This document shows positions 25,827 through 34,141 of a stretch of DNA of 64,000 nt, piece after piece. Position 1 is the first letter of the stretch. Every line of letters starts with the position of its first letter. The stretch lies in contig CACBYG010000004.1 in the NCBI GenBank assembly GCA_902543535.1, forward strand, positions 58,657 through 122,656. Direction: 5' to 3'. The translations under genes and the position numbers were made by a program. The notes beneath the pieces were generated by a model. The model did not search any database and was not told the origin of the DNA. It saw nothing but the letters and a program-made list of their open reading frames with translations. Source of the stretch: an uncultured Pelagibacteraceae bacterium (GTDB taxonomy: Bacteria > Pseudomonadota > Alphaproteobacteria > Pelagibacterales > Pelagibacteraceae).

Positions 25827-26576
25827 CTAATATGTAGCTCTACCACCGCTTAAATCAAAAACAGCGGCTGTTGAAAATGAATTTTCTTCACTAGATAACC
25901 ATGTGACAAGAGATGCTAATTCCTCAACTTTTGCAAATTTATTTCTTGGAATTTTTGAAAGCATATAATTGATATGTTCTTCAGTCATTTGATCAAAAAT
26001 CCTTGTTTTTGCTGCTGCAGGAGTAACACAGTTTACTGCTATATTTTTTTGAGCAAGCTCTTTTCCTAGTGATTTAGTAAGCCCAATTACTCCAGCTTTT
26101 GAAGTACTGTATGCACTGGCATTAGGATTACCTTCTTTTCCAGCTATAGATGCTATGTTTACAATTCTCCCATAATTATTTTTTTCCATGAAAGGAACGA
26201 CTGCTTTGCAGCAATAAAAAACTGCATTGAGGTTTAAATTAATTACTTTGTTCCACTCTTCTATTGGGTATTCTGCAACTGTAGTATTCATACCTGCCAC
26301 ACCTGCATTATTTATAAAAATATCTATTTTTCCATGCATGCTTTCAATTTCGATTAATTTTTCATTAATCTTACCAAAATCACTAACATCAACTATTTGA
26401 TAAGATAAATTTTTAGAGTTTACTTTTTCTAAAGCTTTTTTTGCTTCATTTTCATCAATATCCCAAATTACAACTTTTGCTCCTGATTCTATAAATCTTT
26501 CTGTAATTGCTAAACCAAATCCTTGGGCCCCACCAGTTACAACAGCTACTCTATTTTCTATATCAAACTTAATCAT
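25827..26576 (-). CDS. SDR-family dehydrogenase (FabG-like)
   Basis: A 249-aa classical SDR with T-G-G-A-Q-G-F-G (15-22), N-N-A-G (about 92), catalytic Ser in N-I-A-S-I-A-G and Y-S-T-S-K (about 156-160). Asp after strand 2 (W-D-I-D) suggests NAD. Its ATG overlaps the tctA stop (ATGA), and the ROK kinase follows by 3 bp, so it belongs to the TTT operon. A fatty-acid role is unlikely in this context; it more likely oxidises or reduces the compound taken up by TctABC or its product. Confidence 0.87.
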   Translation of the reverse strand: MIKFDIENRVAVVTGGAQGFGLAITERFIESGAKVVIWDIDENEAKKALEKVNSKNLSYQIVDVSDFGKINEKLIEIESMHGKIDIFINNAGVAGMNTTVAEYPIEEWNKVINLNLNAVFYCCKAVVPFMEKNNYGRIVNIASIAGKEGNPNASAYSTSKAGVIGLTKSLGKELAQKNIAVNCVTPAAAKTRIFDQMTEEHINYMLSKIPRNKFAKVEELASLVTWLSSEENSFSTAAVFDLSGGRATY

Positions 26577-28051
26577 ATTATTTTTTTATTTTTTTTTGAT
26601 CTTATTAAAGGAAAAGCAAGTGCAATTAAAGATAAAATAAAAAATGTTAAAGCTATTGGTCTAGTCAAAAACATTAGCCAGTTCCCATCAAATATTACAA
26701 TTGACTGTCTCAAAGTTCCCTCAACAAGTTCACCTAAAATTAATCCAATAATAACTGGAACAACAGAAAAACCATATCTTCTCATAAAAAAACCAAGCAC
26801 ACCAAAAAATAACATTATCCAAACATCAATTATGGATTGGCTTAATGAGTACGTTCCACATACTGACACTGCAAAAATCATTGGCCATAAAATTTTATTA
26901 GGTACAAGAGTGATTCTTGCAAAAATTTTTGCACCAAAAAAACCAAATATAAAAAATAGAATATTAGCAACTAACATTGCTCCAAAAATTCCATAAAGGA
27001 ATTCTGGTTGTTCTTTGAATAAATCTGGTCCAGGTCTTACTCCATGAATAATTAACCCTGTTAATATAACTGCAGTAGTTGCACTTCCAGGAATACCAAG
27101 TGCTAATGTAGGAACCATAGCACCACCAGTAGCAGCATTATTTGCTGCTTCTGCTCCTGCAATTCCTTCTACTGATCCTTTTCCAAATTCTTCAGGATTT
27201 TTTGAAAATCTTTTTGCCTCTGAATAGCCAATTAAAGAAGCAACCGTCCCTCCCTCAGCTGGCAACACTCCTATAAATGATCCAATCCCACTAGATCTAA
27301 GAATTGTTTTCCAGGTTTTTTTATAGTCATCTTTAGTTGGAAGCTTTACCGCTTTTAGGGCTACTCTCTTAAATACTTGATCAAGTAATGTAGATTGAGT
27401 TAACATTTCACTTATAGCAAATAAACCAACAACTACTGGTATAAATCCTATACCTACTGAAAGTTCATTAATACCATAAGTAAATCTATCTATTGATGTC
27501 ATAAAATCTTTTCCAACCGTTGAAATTAAAATTCCAAAAGCTCCTGCAATTAAATTCTTTATTGGACTACCATCACCGATTGAGGCCAGCATAGTTAAAC
27601 CAAAAATTGCTAATGCAAAATATTCAGGCTGACCAAATTCATATGCAAGATTTGCCAATATTGGTGCGAAAAAAACTAAAACTATAACACTAAATATCCC
27701 ACCAACTGTACTTGAAACTGTAGCCATACCTAAAGCTCTACCTGCTTCACCTTTTTGAGCCAAAGGATACCCGTCTAAACATGTTGCTGCTGCAGCTGGA
27801 GTGCCGGGTGTATTTATAAGCACAGCAGTGATTGCTCCTCCATATGTTCCTGCACAATATATAGACGTTAACAAAATAATTGCAGAAAGTGGATCTAACG
27901 TCATAGTGAAAGGTAATATTAATGCACCACCAGTCGTAGGTCCTAAACCTGGCAGTACTCCTAAAACTAATCCAAACAAAGTTCCAAATAACAAAACTAA
28001 TAACAGCTTTGAACTAAACAAAGGAGCCATCATTAAAATTAAATTATCCAT
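26573..28051 (-). CDS. tctA: Tripartite tricarboxylate transporter large permease TctA
   Basis: A 492-aa membrane protein with about 12 TM helices and the TctA hallmarks G-V-L-P-G-L-G-P-T-T-G-G (about 32-43) and A-N-N-A-A-T-G-G-A-M-V-P-T-L-A-L-G-I-P-G-S-A (about 306-327). With TctB and the binding protein TctC it imports carboxylates driven by an ion gradient. The true substrate class of TTT systems is broad (citrate, tartrate, terephthalate and other acids). It is encoded 1 bp after tctB and overlaps the downstream SDR by 4 bp. Confidence 0.95.
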   Translation of the reverse strand: MDNLILMMAPLFSSKLLLVLLFGTLFGLVLGVLPGLGPTTGGALILPFTMTLDPLSAIILLTSIYCAGTYGGAITAVLINTPGTPAAAATCLDGYPLAQKGEAGRALGMATVSSTVGGIFSVIVLVFFAPILANLAYEFGQPEYFALAIFGLTMLASIGDGSPIKNLIAGAFGILISTVGKDFMTSIDRFTYGINELSVGIGFIPVVVGLFAISEMLTQSTLLDQVFKRVALKAVKLPTKDDYKKTWKTILRSSGIGSFIGVLPAEGGTVASLIGYSEAKRFSKNPEEFGKGSVEGIAGAEAANNAATGGAMVPTLALGIPGSATTAVILTGLIIHGVRPGPDLFKEQPEFLYGIFGAMLVANILFFIFGFFGAKIFARITLVPNKILWPMIFAVSVCGTYSLSQSIIDVWIMLFFGVLGFFMRRYGFSVVPVIIGLILGELVEGTLRQSIVIFDGNWLMFLTRPIALTFFILSLIALAFPLIRSKKNKKII

Positions 28052-28052
28052 T

Positions 28053-28559
28053 TTAATAATAATAGAGATTAGTGATTATTCCAGGAGGAAATCTTAGTCC
28101 TAAAATCATTTCAAAAAAAATAAAGACAACTAAAGGAAAAATTATACTTACTAGTAATAAATAAAAAATTCTTCTTTCACCCCAATAATAAGAAACAAAA
28201 ACTGACAATACTGCAATTGCTAGAAAAAAATCTAAAGTTTTTGAGATAATTATAAAAATAACGAAACTTAAAATTGTAAGAAAAAAGGGCTTTGGTAAAT
28301 TTTTTTCTTTTTTCCAAGGTTTTTTGAAAGATAAATAATAAATAATTGAAGTTAAAACTATAATTAAAACTAGTAACCCCTTCGGGAATGTTGCTGGTTG
28401 AATACCTCTGTTTAAAATCGGCGGGACAGTGTCAAATGAAAAAGTTGATATTAGTAAAATTGTTGAAACCAAAATAATTGAAAAAAAAACTTTAAATTCG
28501 GTCCTAAAAAAAAAGGGCAAACTTTTGTTTGCCCTTTTTTTATCACGTACATTATTCAT
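28053..28559 (-). CDS. tctB: Tripartite tricarboxylate transporter small permease TctB
   Basis: A 168-aa membrane protein with four hydrophobic helices, the size and topology of TctB; identification leans on its place between tctC and tctA. The G-I-Q-P-A-T-F-P motif (about 53-60) corresponds to the conserved G-P-G-x-x-P of the family. The only in-frame ATG (28559) lies just upstream of a strong hairpin that encodes residues 7-18 (K-K-R-A-N-K-S-L-P-F-F-F). Either the terminator is inside the gene or translation starts later at a TTG. The first option makes tctB attenuated. Confidence 0.82.
   Translation of the reverse strand: MNNVRDKKRANKSLPFFFRTEFKVFFSIILVSTILLISTFSFDTVPPILNRGIQPATFPKGLLVLIIVLTSIIYYLSFKKPWKKEKNLPKPFFLTILSFVIFIIISKTLDFFLAIAVLSVFVSYYWGERRIFYLLLVSIIFPLVVFIFFEMILGLRFPPGIITNLYYY
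28506..28541 (-). terminator. Intrinsic terminator after tctC, inside the tctB N-terminus
   Basis: GTTTGCCCTTTTTT (28527-28540) pairs perfectly with AAAAAAGGGCAAAC (28509-28522), a 14-bp stem with a TTTT loop and a T tract on the minus strand. It lies 43 bp past the tctC stop and overlaps codons 7-18 of tctB. Confidence 0.88.
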
Positions 28560-28583
28560 GTTGAGAAATGTACTTAATTAAAA

Positions 28584-29558
28584 TTACTTGATGTAACCTA
28601 AAGCTTTAAGTTGAGCAGTCATTTCTGCAAGCATAGTTTCCATTTGCTTACCCCACTCATCAGCTCCAACTACACTAGTTGAATCAAGACCAATGTCAGT
28701 TAAAAAACTTTGGAAATATTTATGCTCCATAGCTTTTATCATTGCATCTTCTAATTGTTTTTTTCTATCTCCAGCAACACCTTTTTTCGTTACAAAGCCT
28801 CTAACTGTAGATAAAACAACTGGAATTCCTAATTCAGTAGCCGTAGGAACATTATTTAATTTTTCCATTCTGTTACTAGCTAAGACAACTGATACACATA
28901 AAGTGCCATCTTCTATTTCAGTAACAGCTTCACCTAAATTTAAAACACCTACATCAATATCTCCTTTGATAAGGTTAGTTTTAATAGGTCCTACACCTTT
29001 ATAAGCTACGATTGTTGGATCTGTAAGTTTACCTTTTTTAGTAAAAGCAATAGCACTTACATCATCAATACCACCTACGTGTGTTGTTCCATACTTTAAC
29101 GATTTTGACTTTTGAGCACTAATAAACTTTTTAGCATCTTTAATATCGTTCTTACAGTTAACAACGAATAATTGAGGATCGTCAGTTCCTCTTGCTAGTG
29201 GTTGCATATCACTTAATTTAACTTTCGTTTTACCTAATGCCATAGATACAGCATGACCAGTAGTCCAAGTTAAAGTGTGGTTTCCATCTGCTGGTAAAGT
29301 CATCATGAAATCCATAGACGCAGCTCCACCACCACCTTTTTTGTTAACTAATTGCATATCTTGTTTTAGATACCTTCTAGTTCTTAATAACATCATTCTA
29401 GTGGTTACATCTGTTCCACCACCAAAACCAGCATGTGTAATTGCTTGAATTGGGTGACCATCTGCTTTTGCAGATGTAATCATTAATGGAAGTGCAACAA
29501 CAAAAAATTCAGTTACCAAAAATGCGGCAGCTAAAAATAATTTAAAACTTTTTTTCAT
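28584..29558 (-). CDS. tctC: Tripartite tricarboxylate transporter binding protein TctC
   Basis: A 324-aa periplasmic binding protein of the Bug/TctC family. The signal peptide covers about residues 1-32 and ends near A-K-A-D-G. The mature part has G-G-G-T-D-V-T-T-R (46-54) and the K-K-G-G-G-G-A-A-S-M-D binding loop (about 78-88), both typical of the family. It starts the leftward TTT operon and is divergent from the PdxA-like gene (69-bp gap, shared promoter region). A strong terminator follows, so the binding protein should exceed permease in amount. The substrate is presumably an organic acid. Confidence 0.93.
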   Translation of the reverse strand: MKKSFKLFLAAAFLVTEFFVVALPLMITSAKADGHPIQAITHAGFGGGTDVTTRMMLLRTRRYLKQDMQLVNKKGGGGAASMDFMMTLPADGNHTLTWTTGHAVSMALGKTKVKLSDMQPLARGTDDPQLFVVNCKNDIKDAKKFISAQKSKSLKYGTTHVGGIDDVSAIAFTKKGKLTDPTIVAYKGVGPIKTNLIKGDIDVGVLNLGEAVTEIEDGTLCVSVVLASNRMEKLNNVPTATELGIPVVLSTVRGFVTKKGVAGDRKKQLEDAMIKAMEHKYFQSFLTDIGLDSTSVVGADEWGKQMETMLAEMTAQLKALGYIK

Positions 29559-29627
29559 TATTTCCCTCTATTGTTAATTTATATTTAATAATTTAATCAT
29601 AATCTGCTACAAGACGTAAAGGAAAAA

Positions 29628-30623
29628 ATGGTTGAAAATAAATCTAACATCGCTTTACTTCTTGGTGATCCTGCAGGTATAGGACCCGAACTGGTCTCAA
29701 AACTTTTAAATGATGATATTATTAAAAAAGCAAATATAGTTGTTATTGGTGAAAAACAAGTGTTTGAAAGTGGAAATAGTATAACTGGATTTTCGCATCA
29801 ATTAGATATAGTTGAAAATTTTGACCAAATTGATTTTAATAAATCAAATAAATTTTTCTTAGACATTTCTAAGGGAAAAAATCACAAATACAAATTAGCA
29901 GAACCATCTAAAGAATCTGGTGAAAGTGTTTTAGAAGCTTTGGATTTAGCTTTAACTCTTGCAAAAGAAAAAAAAATTGATGCTATTAATTTTGCTCCAA
30001 TGAATAAGACAAGTCTAAAACTTGGAGGAAATAAACATTCAGATGAATTACAGCTAATGGCTGAGAAGCTAGAGGTAAATAGTTTTTGTTGTGAGTTTAA
30101 TGTTATTGATAATTTTTGGACAGCTAGAGTAACATCCCACATTCCAATTAAAGAAGTTGCTCAACATATTACAAAAGAAAATATTATGAAACCAATTAAA
30201 CTAATCAATGATGTGATGGAGCTAAATGGTGTCAAGAATCCAAGAATAGCAATTCAAGCACTTAATCCACATGCTGAATTTGGTACAGAGGAAAAAGATG
30301 AAATTATTCCCGCTATAGAAGAAGCAAAAAAACTTGGATACAATGTAGATGGTCCATTACCATGTGATACGTCTTTTGTTGTTGCATATAAAAATAAAAA
30401 TCATGATTGTATGGTTGGTATGTACCATGATGCACTTCAATCAGGTCTTAAAGCTTTTGGTTTTGATAGAGGCGTAACGGTTCAAGGTGGATTAACTGTA
30501 CCAGTAACAACTACTGCTCATGGATCTGCATTTGCTATTGCAGGTAAAAATGAAGCTAACATAGATCCAATTTTAAATTCTTTTAAAATTGCTTTGTCTA
30601 TGTCAAAAAATAAAAAAAATTAA
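29628..30623 (+). CDS. PdxA-family NAD-dependent dehydrogenase (PdxA2-like)
   Basis: A 331-aa protein of the 4-hydroxythreonine-4-phosphate dehydrogenase family. It starts L-L-L-G-D-P-A-G-I-G-P-E (10-21), the metal-binding His occurs in H-S-D-E and M-Y-H-D-A, and the end shows T-A-H-G-S-A-F-A-I-A-G-K. A Shine-Dalgarno (AAGGAA) precedes the ATG. The family includes PdxA (vitamin B6 synthesis) and PdxA2 enzymes that oxidise and decarboxylate 4-phospho-D-threonate or erythronate in catabolism. Its position divergent from a TTT operon favours the catabolic role. No four-carbon acid kinase (DUF1537) is visible nearby, which leaves the substrate open. Confidence 0.85.
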   Translation: MVENKSNIALLLGDPAGIGPELVSKLLNDDIIKKANIVVIGEKQVFESGNSITGFSHQLDIVENFDQIDFNKSNKFFLDISKGKNHKYKLAEPSKESGESVLEALDLALTLAKEKKIDAINFAPMNKTSLKLGGNKHSDELQLMAEKLEVNSFCCEFNVIDNFWTARVTSHIPIKEVAQHITKENIMKPIKLINDVMELNGVKNPRIAIQALNPHAEFGTEEKDEIIPAIEEAKKLGYNVDGPLPCDTSFVVAYKNKNHDCMVGMYHDALQSGLKAFGFDRGVTVQGGLTVPVTTTAHGSAFAIAGKNEANIDPILNSFKIALSMSKNKKN

Positions 30624-30625
30624 AA

Positions 30626-31537
30626 TTAATAATTAACTAAATCTTTTGTAAAAGGCATTGACGCAGCTGCACCTAGTTTTGTAGTTGAAATTCCCGCAAT
30701 TTTATTTGCAAAAATTAAAGCTTCTTTAATATCTAAATTACTTGCTAAACTAACAGTTAGAGCACCATTGAATGCATCACCTGCGCCTGTAGTATCAAGA
30801 ACAGGTTCTTTTAATTCAAAAGCATTTAAGAAAAAATTTTCATCCTTATTCGCAAAATAAACACCTTTTTCCCCTAATGTAATTATTACATTTTTCACAC
30901 CCTTTTTTAAAAGTTCCTGACCTGCATTTTTAATATCTGACTCAGTTTTAATTTTTTTATTTAAATAAAACTCTGCTTCAGTTTCATTTGGGGTAAAAAA
31001 ATCAATTAATTTAAAGTTTTCTTCATCAATTTTTCGTGCTGGAGCAGGATTTAAAATAGTGGTACATCCATTTTCTTTTGCTTTTTTCAAAGCATAAATT
31101 GTTGTCTCATCAGGAGTTTCCATTTGAGTGAGAAATATTTCTGAATTTTTGATAGTTTCTATATGATTATCTATATCTCTGTTAATCAGATGCTCTGCTG
31201 CTCCAGAAATGATATTAATTGCATTATTTCCATCCTCATCAATCATAATACCAGCTACACCTGTAAAGAGTTTATCATCTTGAATAATTGAATGGGTTTT
31301 TACTCCAGCTTCTTTGTAAAGATCAAAAGCCATCTCAGAATGACTATCTTTGCCCATCTTAGTAATAAAACTTATGTCTCCATTTAATCTTGCTGCTGCA
31401 ATTGCTTGATTTGACCCTTTCCCACCTGGACCAACTATATGTTTTTTGCCTAAAATTGTTTGACCTTTTATAGGAATTTTACTCCCCACAAAACATAGGT
31501 CAGCAACAAAAACTCCAAAAATACAAATAGATTTCAT
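30626..31537 (-). CDS. rbsK: Ribokinase-like PfkB-family kinase
   Basis: A 303-aa PfkB-family sugar kinase. The N-terminal signature G-P-G-G-K-G-S-N-Q-A-I-A-A-A-R-L (37-52) is typical of ribokinases, and the C-terminal D-T-T-G-A-G-D-A-F-N-G-A-L (about 250-262) contains the catalytic Asp and anion hole. Ribokinase makes ribose 5-phosphate from ribose. It is the last gene of the long leftward operon iolD to frcB-fucU, 11 bp after fucU, so it probably phosphorylates the pentose or hexose carried by that transporter. It converges on the PdxA-like gene with a 2-bp gap. Confidence 0.88.
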   Translation of the reverse strand: MKSICIFGVFVADLCFVGSKIPIKGQTILGKKHIVGPGGKGSNQAIAAARLNGDISFITKMGKDSHSEMAFDLYKEAGVKTHSIIQDDKLFTGVAGIMIDEDGNNAINIISGAAEHLINRDIDNHIETIKNSEIFLTQMETPDETTIYALKKAKENGCTTILNPAPARKIDEENFKLIDFFTPNETEAEFYLNKKIKTESDIKNAGQELLKKGVKNVIITLGEKGVYFANKDENFFLNAFELKEPVLDTTGAGDAFNGALTVSLASNLDIKEALIFANKIAGISTTKLGAAASMPFTKDLVNY

Positions 31538-31548
31538 TGCTTAAATAT

Positions 31549-32010
31549 TTATGTCCAAACTTTACCGTCAGGTAAAATTACACCTTTAGTTAAAATAAAA
31601 CATCCAAACGGTCTCGCATCTGTAGTCGTAACTATACAATATGCTTTTTTTGCTTCTTTATAAAAATCTTGTCTAGAGATTGAACCAACTTTCCAATTTT
31701 CACCAGAAACTTTTTTTACTGCTTCAATAAATTCATTATGCGTTTCTGTTAATTCTTCTGGTTTATCATCTACCTCCATTCTTAAAGCTGGGGATCCACC
31801 TTGAGAAACAATAAAACTATCAAGTGGGAAAACAGAAAGAATTGCTGAAGCTGCTTCTTTAATGCCTACACCATCTAATCTTATTACCCTATCATTAGAC
31901 GTATTTGCTGGAAAATTTGCATCTGCTAAAATTATTTTTTCTCCATGTCCCATGGATCTTAGATGAAAAAGTAATTCAGGACTTAAGATTGGATTAATAT
32001 TAATTAACAT
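31549..32010 (-). CDS. fucU: RbsD/FucU-family sugar mutarotase
   Basis: A 153-aa protein of the RbsD/FucU family, which interconvert sugar anomers (L-fucose or ribose) after uptake. The N-terminal L-S-P-E-L-L-F-H-L-R-S-M-G-H-G-E-K-I carries the catalytic His of the family, followed by A-D-A-N-F-P-A and R-L-D-G-V-G, which resemble FucU more than RbsD. The C-terminal part has F-Y-x-x-A-x-x-A and I-V-T-T-x-D-A-R-P-F-G. It sits between the sugar-binding protein (73 bp upstream, with terminator) and ribokinase, so an anomerase for the imported sugar fits. Confidence 0.88.
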   Translation of the reverse strand: MLININPILSPELLFHLRSMGHGEKIILADANFPANTSNDRVIRLDGVGIKEAASAILSVFPLDSFIVSQGGSPALRMEVDDKPEELTETHNEFIEAVKKVSGENWKVGSISRQDFYKEAKKAYCIVTTTDARPFGCFILTKGVILPDGKVWT

Positions 32011-32027
32011 CTAATTATTATATTACA

Positions 32028-32062
32028 TAAAAAAAAAGGGTGGAATAAAAATTCCACCCTTT
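32028..32062 (-). terminator. Intrinsic terminator after frcB-type binding-protein gene
   Basis: AAAGGGTGGAAT (32051-32062 read on the minus strand) pairs with ATTCCACCCTTT (32035-32046), a 12-bp perfect stem with a four-base loop, followed on the minus strand by a T tract. It starts 21 bp after the binding-protein stop and precedes fucU. Confidence 0.9.
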
Positions 32063-32083
32063 AATTCTAATTATTTCTAAAGA

Positions 32084-33016
32084 TTATTTAAAATCTTTAG
32101 CGTTTTCTGTTGTTACTAATTGTGTACCAGTATCAATATTTATATCAATACTTCCACCATTAGCTAACTCAAGTGCATATTTAACACCATAAGCACCCAT
32201 GTTATATGAGAACTGAGCAATCGTTGCTGTCATTTCACCTTTAAGGATACTCGTAGCTGCATCTGGAGTTGCATCAAATCCGACAACTACTACATCATTC
32301 ATATCTGCATCTTTAAGAGCTTGCATAGCACCAAGTCCCATGTTGTCATTAGAAGCAAATATTGCTTTGATGTTAGGATTTTTCAAAATTATAGATTCTG
32401 TTACTGATCTACCTTTTGCTGTATCCCATTCTGCAGTTTGAGTTGCAACAATGTTTAAACCACAATTTTTAAATCCTTTAATCGCACCATCTCTTCTAAG
32501 TAACGCAGTCGACTGAGACTCGATACCAGTTAAAATTGCAACATCAGAACCTTTTGGAGTTTTATCACATATAAATTTTGCGGCTAATTCTGCACCATTC
32601 ATATTGTTAGTTCCAATAAATGTTACACCTTCGTTTATTCCTTTAGTGTCAACAAATACAACTGGAACTCCACTTTTAATTGCATCATCAACAATTGGTG
32701 CAAAAGCATTTGGATCTCCTGGTGCTAGTGCTAGAGCATCAACACCTTTTGCAAGTTGGTCCTCAACTTGATTTATTTGTGCCTGAACATCACCTTCTTG
32801 AGGAGGTGCAATTAAAATTAATTTGACTCCTAATTTTTTAGCTTCTTCCTCAGCACCTTTTGTTACAGATGCCCAGAAAGGATTTCCAGATCCAGGACCT
32901 TTGATGCTAAACAAGATTTTTTTACCATGTCCGTCAGCAAAAGAAACTGAACCTAAACTAATTGATAAAAATACTGCTGTAAAAAGAACAACAATTTTTT
33001 TTGTTAAGTTTTTCAT
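32084..33016 (-). CDS. Periplasmic sugar-binding protein (RbsB/FrcB type)
   Basis: A 310-aa type-I periplasmic binding protein with a signal peptide (about 1-27, ending F-A-D-G). The mature part has the family fold: L-F-S-I-K-G-P-G-S-G-N-P-F-W near the start, V-F-V-D-T-K-G near 124-130, F-A-S-N-D-N-M-G-L-G-A (about 219-229) and V-G-F-D-A-T-P (about 245-251). It serves the FrcC/RbsC permease and single-domain ATPase encoded upstream. A 110-bp gap with an inverted repeat precedes it and a terminator follows it, so it looks like an independently expressed cistron within the operon. Ribose, fructose or an inositol are possible ligands. Confidence 0.9.
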   Translation of the reverse strand: MKNLTKKIVVLFTAVFLSISLGSVSFADGHGKKILFSIKGPGSGNPFWASVTKGAEEEAKKLGVKLILIAPPQEGDVQAQINQVEDQLAKGVDALALAPGDPNAFAPIVDDAIKSGVPVVFVDTKGINEGVTFIGTNNMNGAELAAKFICDKTPKGSDVAILTGIESQSTALLRRDGAIKGFKNCGLNIVATQTAEWDTAKGRSVTESIILKNPNIKAIFASNDNMGLGAMQALKDADMNDVVVVGFDATPDAATSILKGEMTATIAQFSYNMGAYGVKYALELANGGSIDINIDTGTQLVTTENAKDFK

Positions 33017-33102
33017 TTATTTATTCCCCTATTTTTATTTGAATAATCTAAATTAAATAAAAATTTTGGAAAAAATTCAACTGTTTATAAAGTCAAAACA
33101 AC

Positions 33103-33116
33103 TTTTACGTGTAAAA
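33103..33116. promoter_or_regulatory. Inverted repeat upstream of frcB-type gene
   Basis: TTTTAC-GT-GTAAAA is a perfect 6-bp inverted repeat with a 2-bp centre in the 110-bp gap between the permease and binding-protein genes. It is a plausible operator for a promoter dedicated to the binding-protein gene. Such dyads arise by chance in AT-rich DNA, so this is tentative. Confidence 0.35.
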
Positions 33117-33126
33117 CGAACTATAA

Positions 33127-34140
33127 TTATTTTCTAGTTCCAAGGTCTCTTCTAAGGACATCAATATAAACAGCTATAACAATAATTGACCCGATTAAAA
33201 CCTGTTGCCAAAAAGAGCTAACATCCATCAGATTAAGTCCATTTCTCAAAATACCCATAATCATTACACCAGCAAAAACCCCTAATACCGTTCCTCTTCC
33301 ACCAAAAAAACTTGCACCACCTATAATACATGCTGCAATAGCATCTAATTCGGATTGTAAACCTGCATTTGGATAACCAGAGTCAGTTCTTCCTGCTAAA
33401 ATTAATGCTCCAATACCAGATAAGAAACCACAAAGTGAATATACTATGATTAAAATTTTATTTACATTTATACCTGATGCTCTAGCGGCACTTGGATTTC
33501 CACCTATAGCATAAATCCATTTTCCTGTTCTGCTGTGATTAAGAAAAAACCAAAAAATTACATACACAACTGCAATTAAAACTAAACTAACAGGCAGATA
33601 CTGTGACTTTTCTAATCCAAGCCACGTTAAATCAATTCTACCGTGTCCCAGATATCTGACTTCATCTGTGAAACCACTAATTGGTGTTCCACCAGATATA
33701 AGGTTTCCTGTCCCTCTAAAAATATAAAGTGTTCCTAAGGTCATTATAAATGGATGGGGCATCCTCAATAAAGTAATTCCGGCTCCATTAAACAAACCAC
33801 ACAAGAACCCTGCTATCAGAGGAGTTATAACAACAATAAACCAAGGTGCTCCTGCTTTGGCAACAATTGCTAAAACCATGAGTGACAACATCATTATTGA
33901 GCCGACAGAAAGATCTATACCAGCAGTTACGATGACCATAAATACTCCTAAGGCTAACATTGACTGCCAAGAGATTTGTTTGAAAACGTTAGTTACATTT
34001 CTCCATGATAAGAAGACATCTGGCTGCAAAATGTGCATTACCAGTATCATAAGTACAAGTAATAAAAGAATGCCATACTTTTCAATGTAAGGCATTAATT
34101 TTAAATATAGACTAACTTTTTTATTATCTTTTTCTTCCAT
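33127..34140 (-). CDS. Sugar ABC transporter permease (RbsC/FrcC type)
   Basis: A 337-aa membrane protein with about 8-10 TM helices. The RbsC-family blocks are present: T-A-G-I-D-L-S-V-G-S-I-M near residue 65, I-S-G-G-T-P-I in the middle and L-D-A-I-A-A-C-I-I-G-G-A-S-F-F-G-G-R-G-T-V-L-G (the EAA-like loop region) near 270. I start at 34140, one base after the ATPase gene, because the upstream ATG would overlap that gene by 26 bp and add nine residues not typical of the family. Confidence 0.9.
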   Translation of the reverse strand: MEEKDNKKVSLYLKLMPYIEKYGILLLLVLMILVMHILQPDVFLSWRNVTNVFKQISWQSMLALGVFMVIVTAGIDLSVGSIMMLSLMVLAIVAKAGAPWFIVVITPLIAGFLCGLFNGAGITLLRMPHPFIMTLGTLYIFRGTGNLISGGTPISGFTDEVRYLGHGRIDLTWLGLEKSQYLPVSLVLIAVVYVIFWFFLNHSRTGKWIYAIGGNPSAARASGINVNKILIIVYSLCGFLSGIGALILAGRTDSGYPNAGLQSELDAIAACIIGGASFFGGRGTVLGVFAGVMIMGILRNGLNLMDVSSFWQQVLIGSIIVIAVYIDVLRRDLGTRK

Positions 34141-34141
34141 T

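Noticed and set aside
26523..26996. 157-aa plus-strand frame opposite tctA
   Set aside because: Antisense to conserved TctA sequence; composition is that of a shadow frame.
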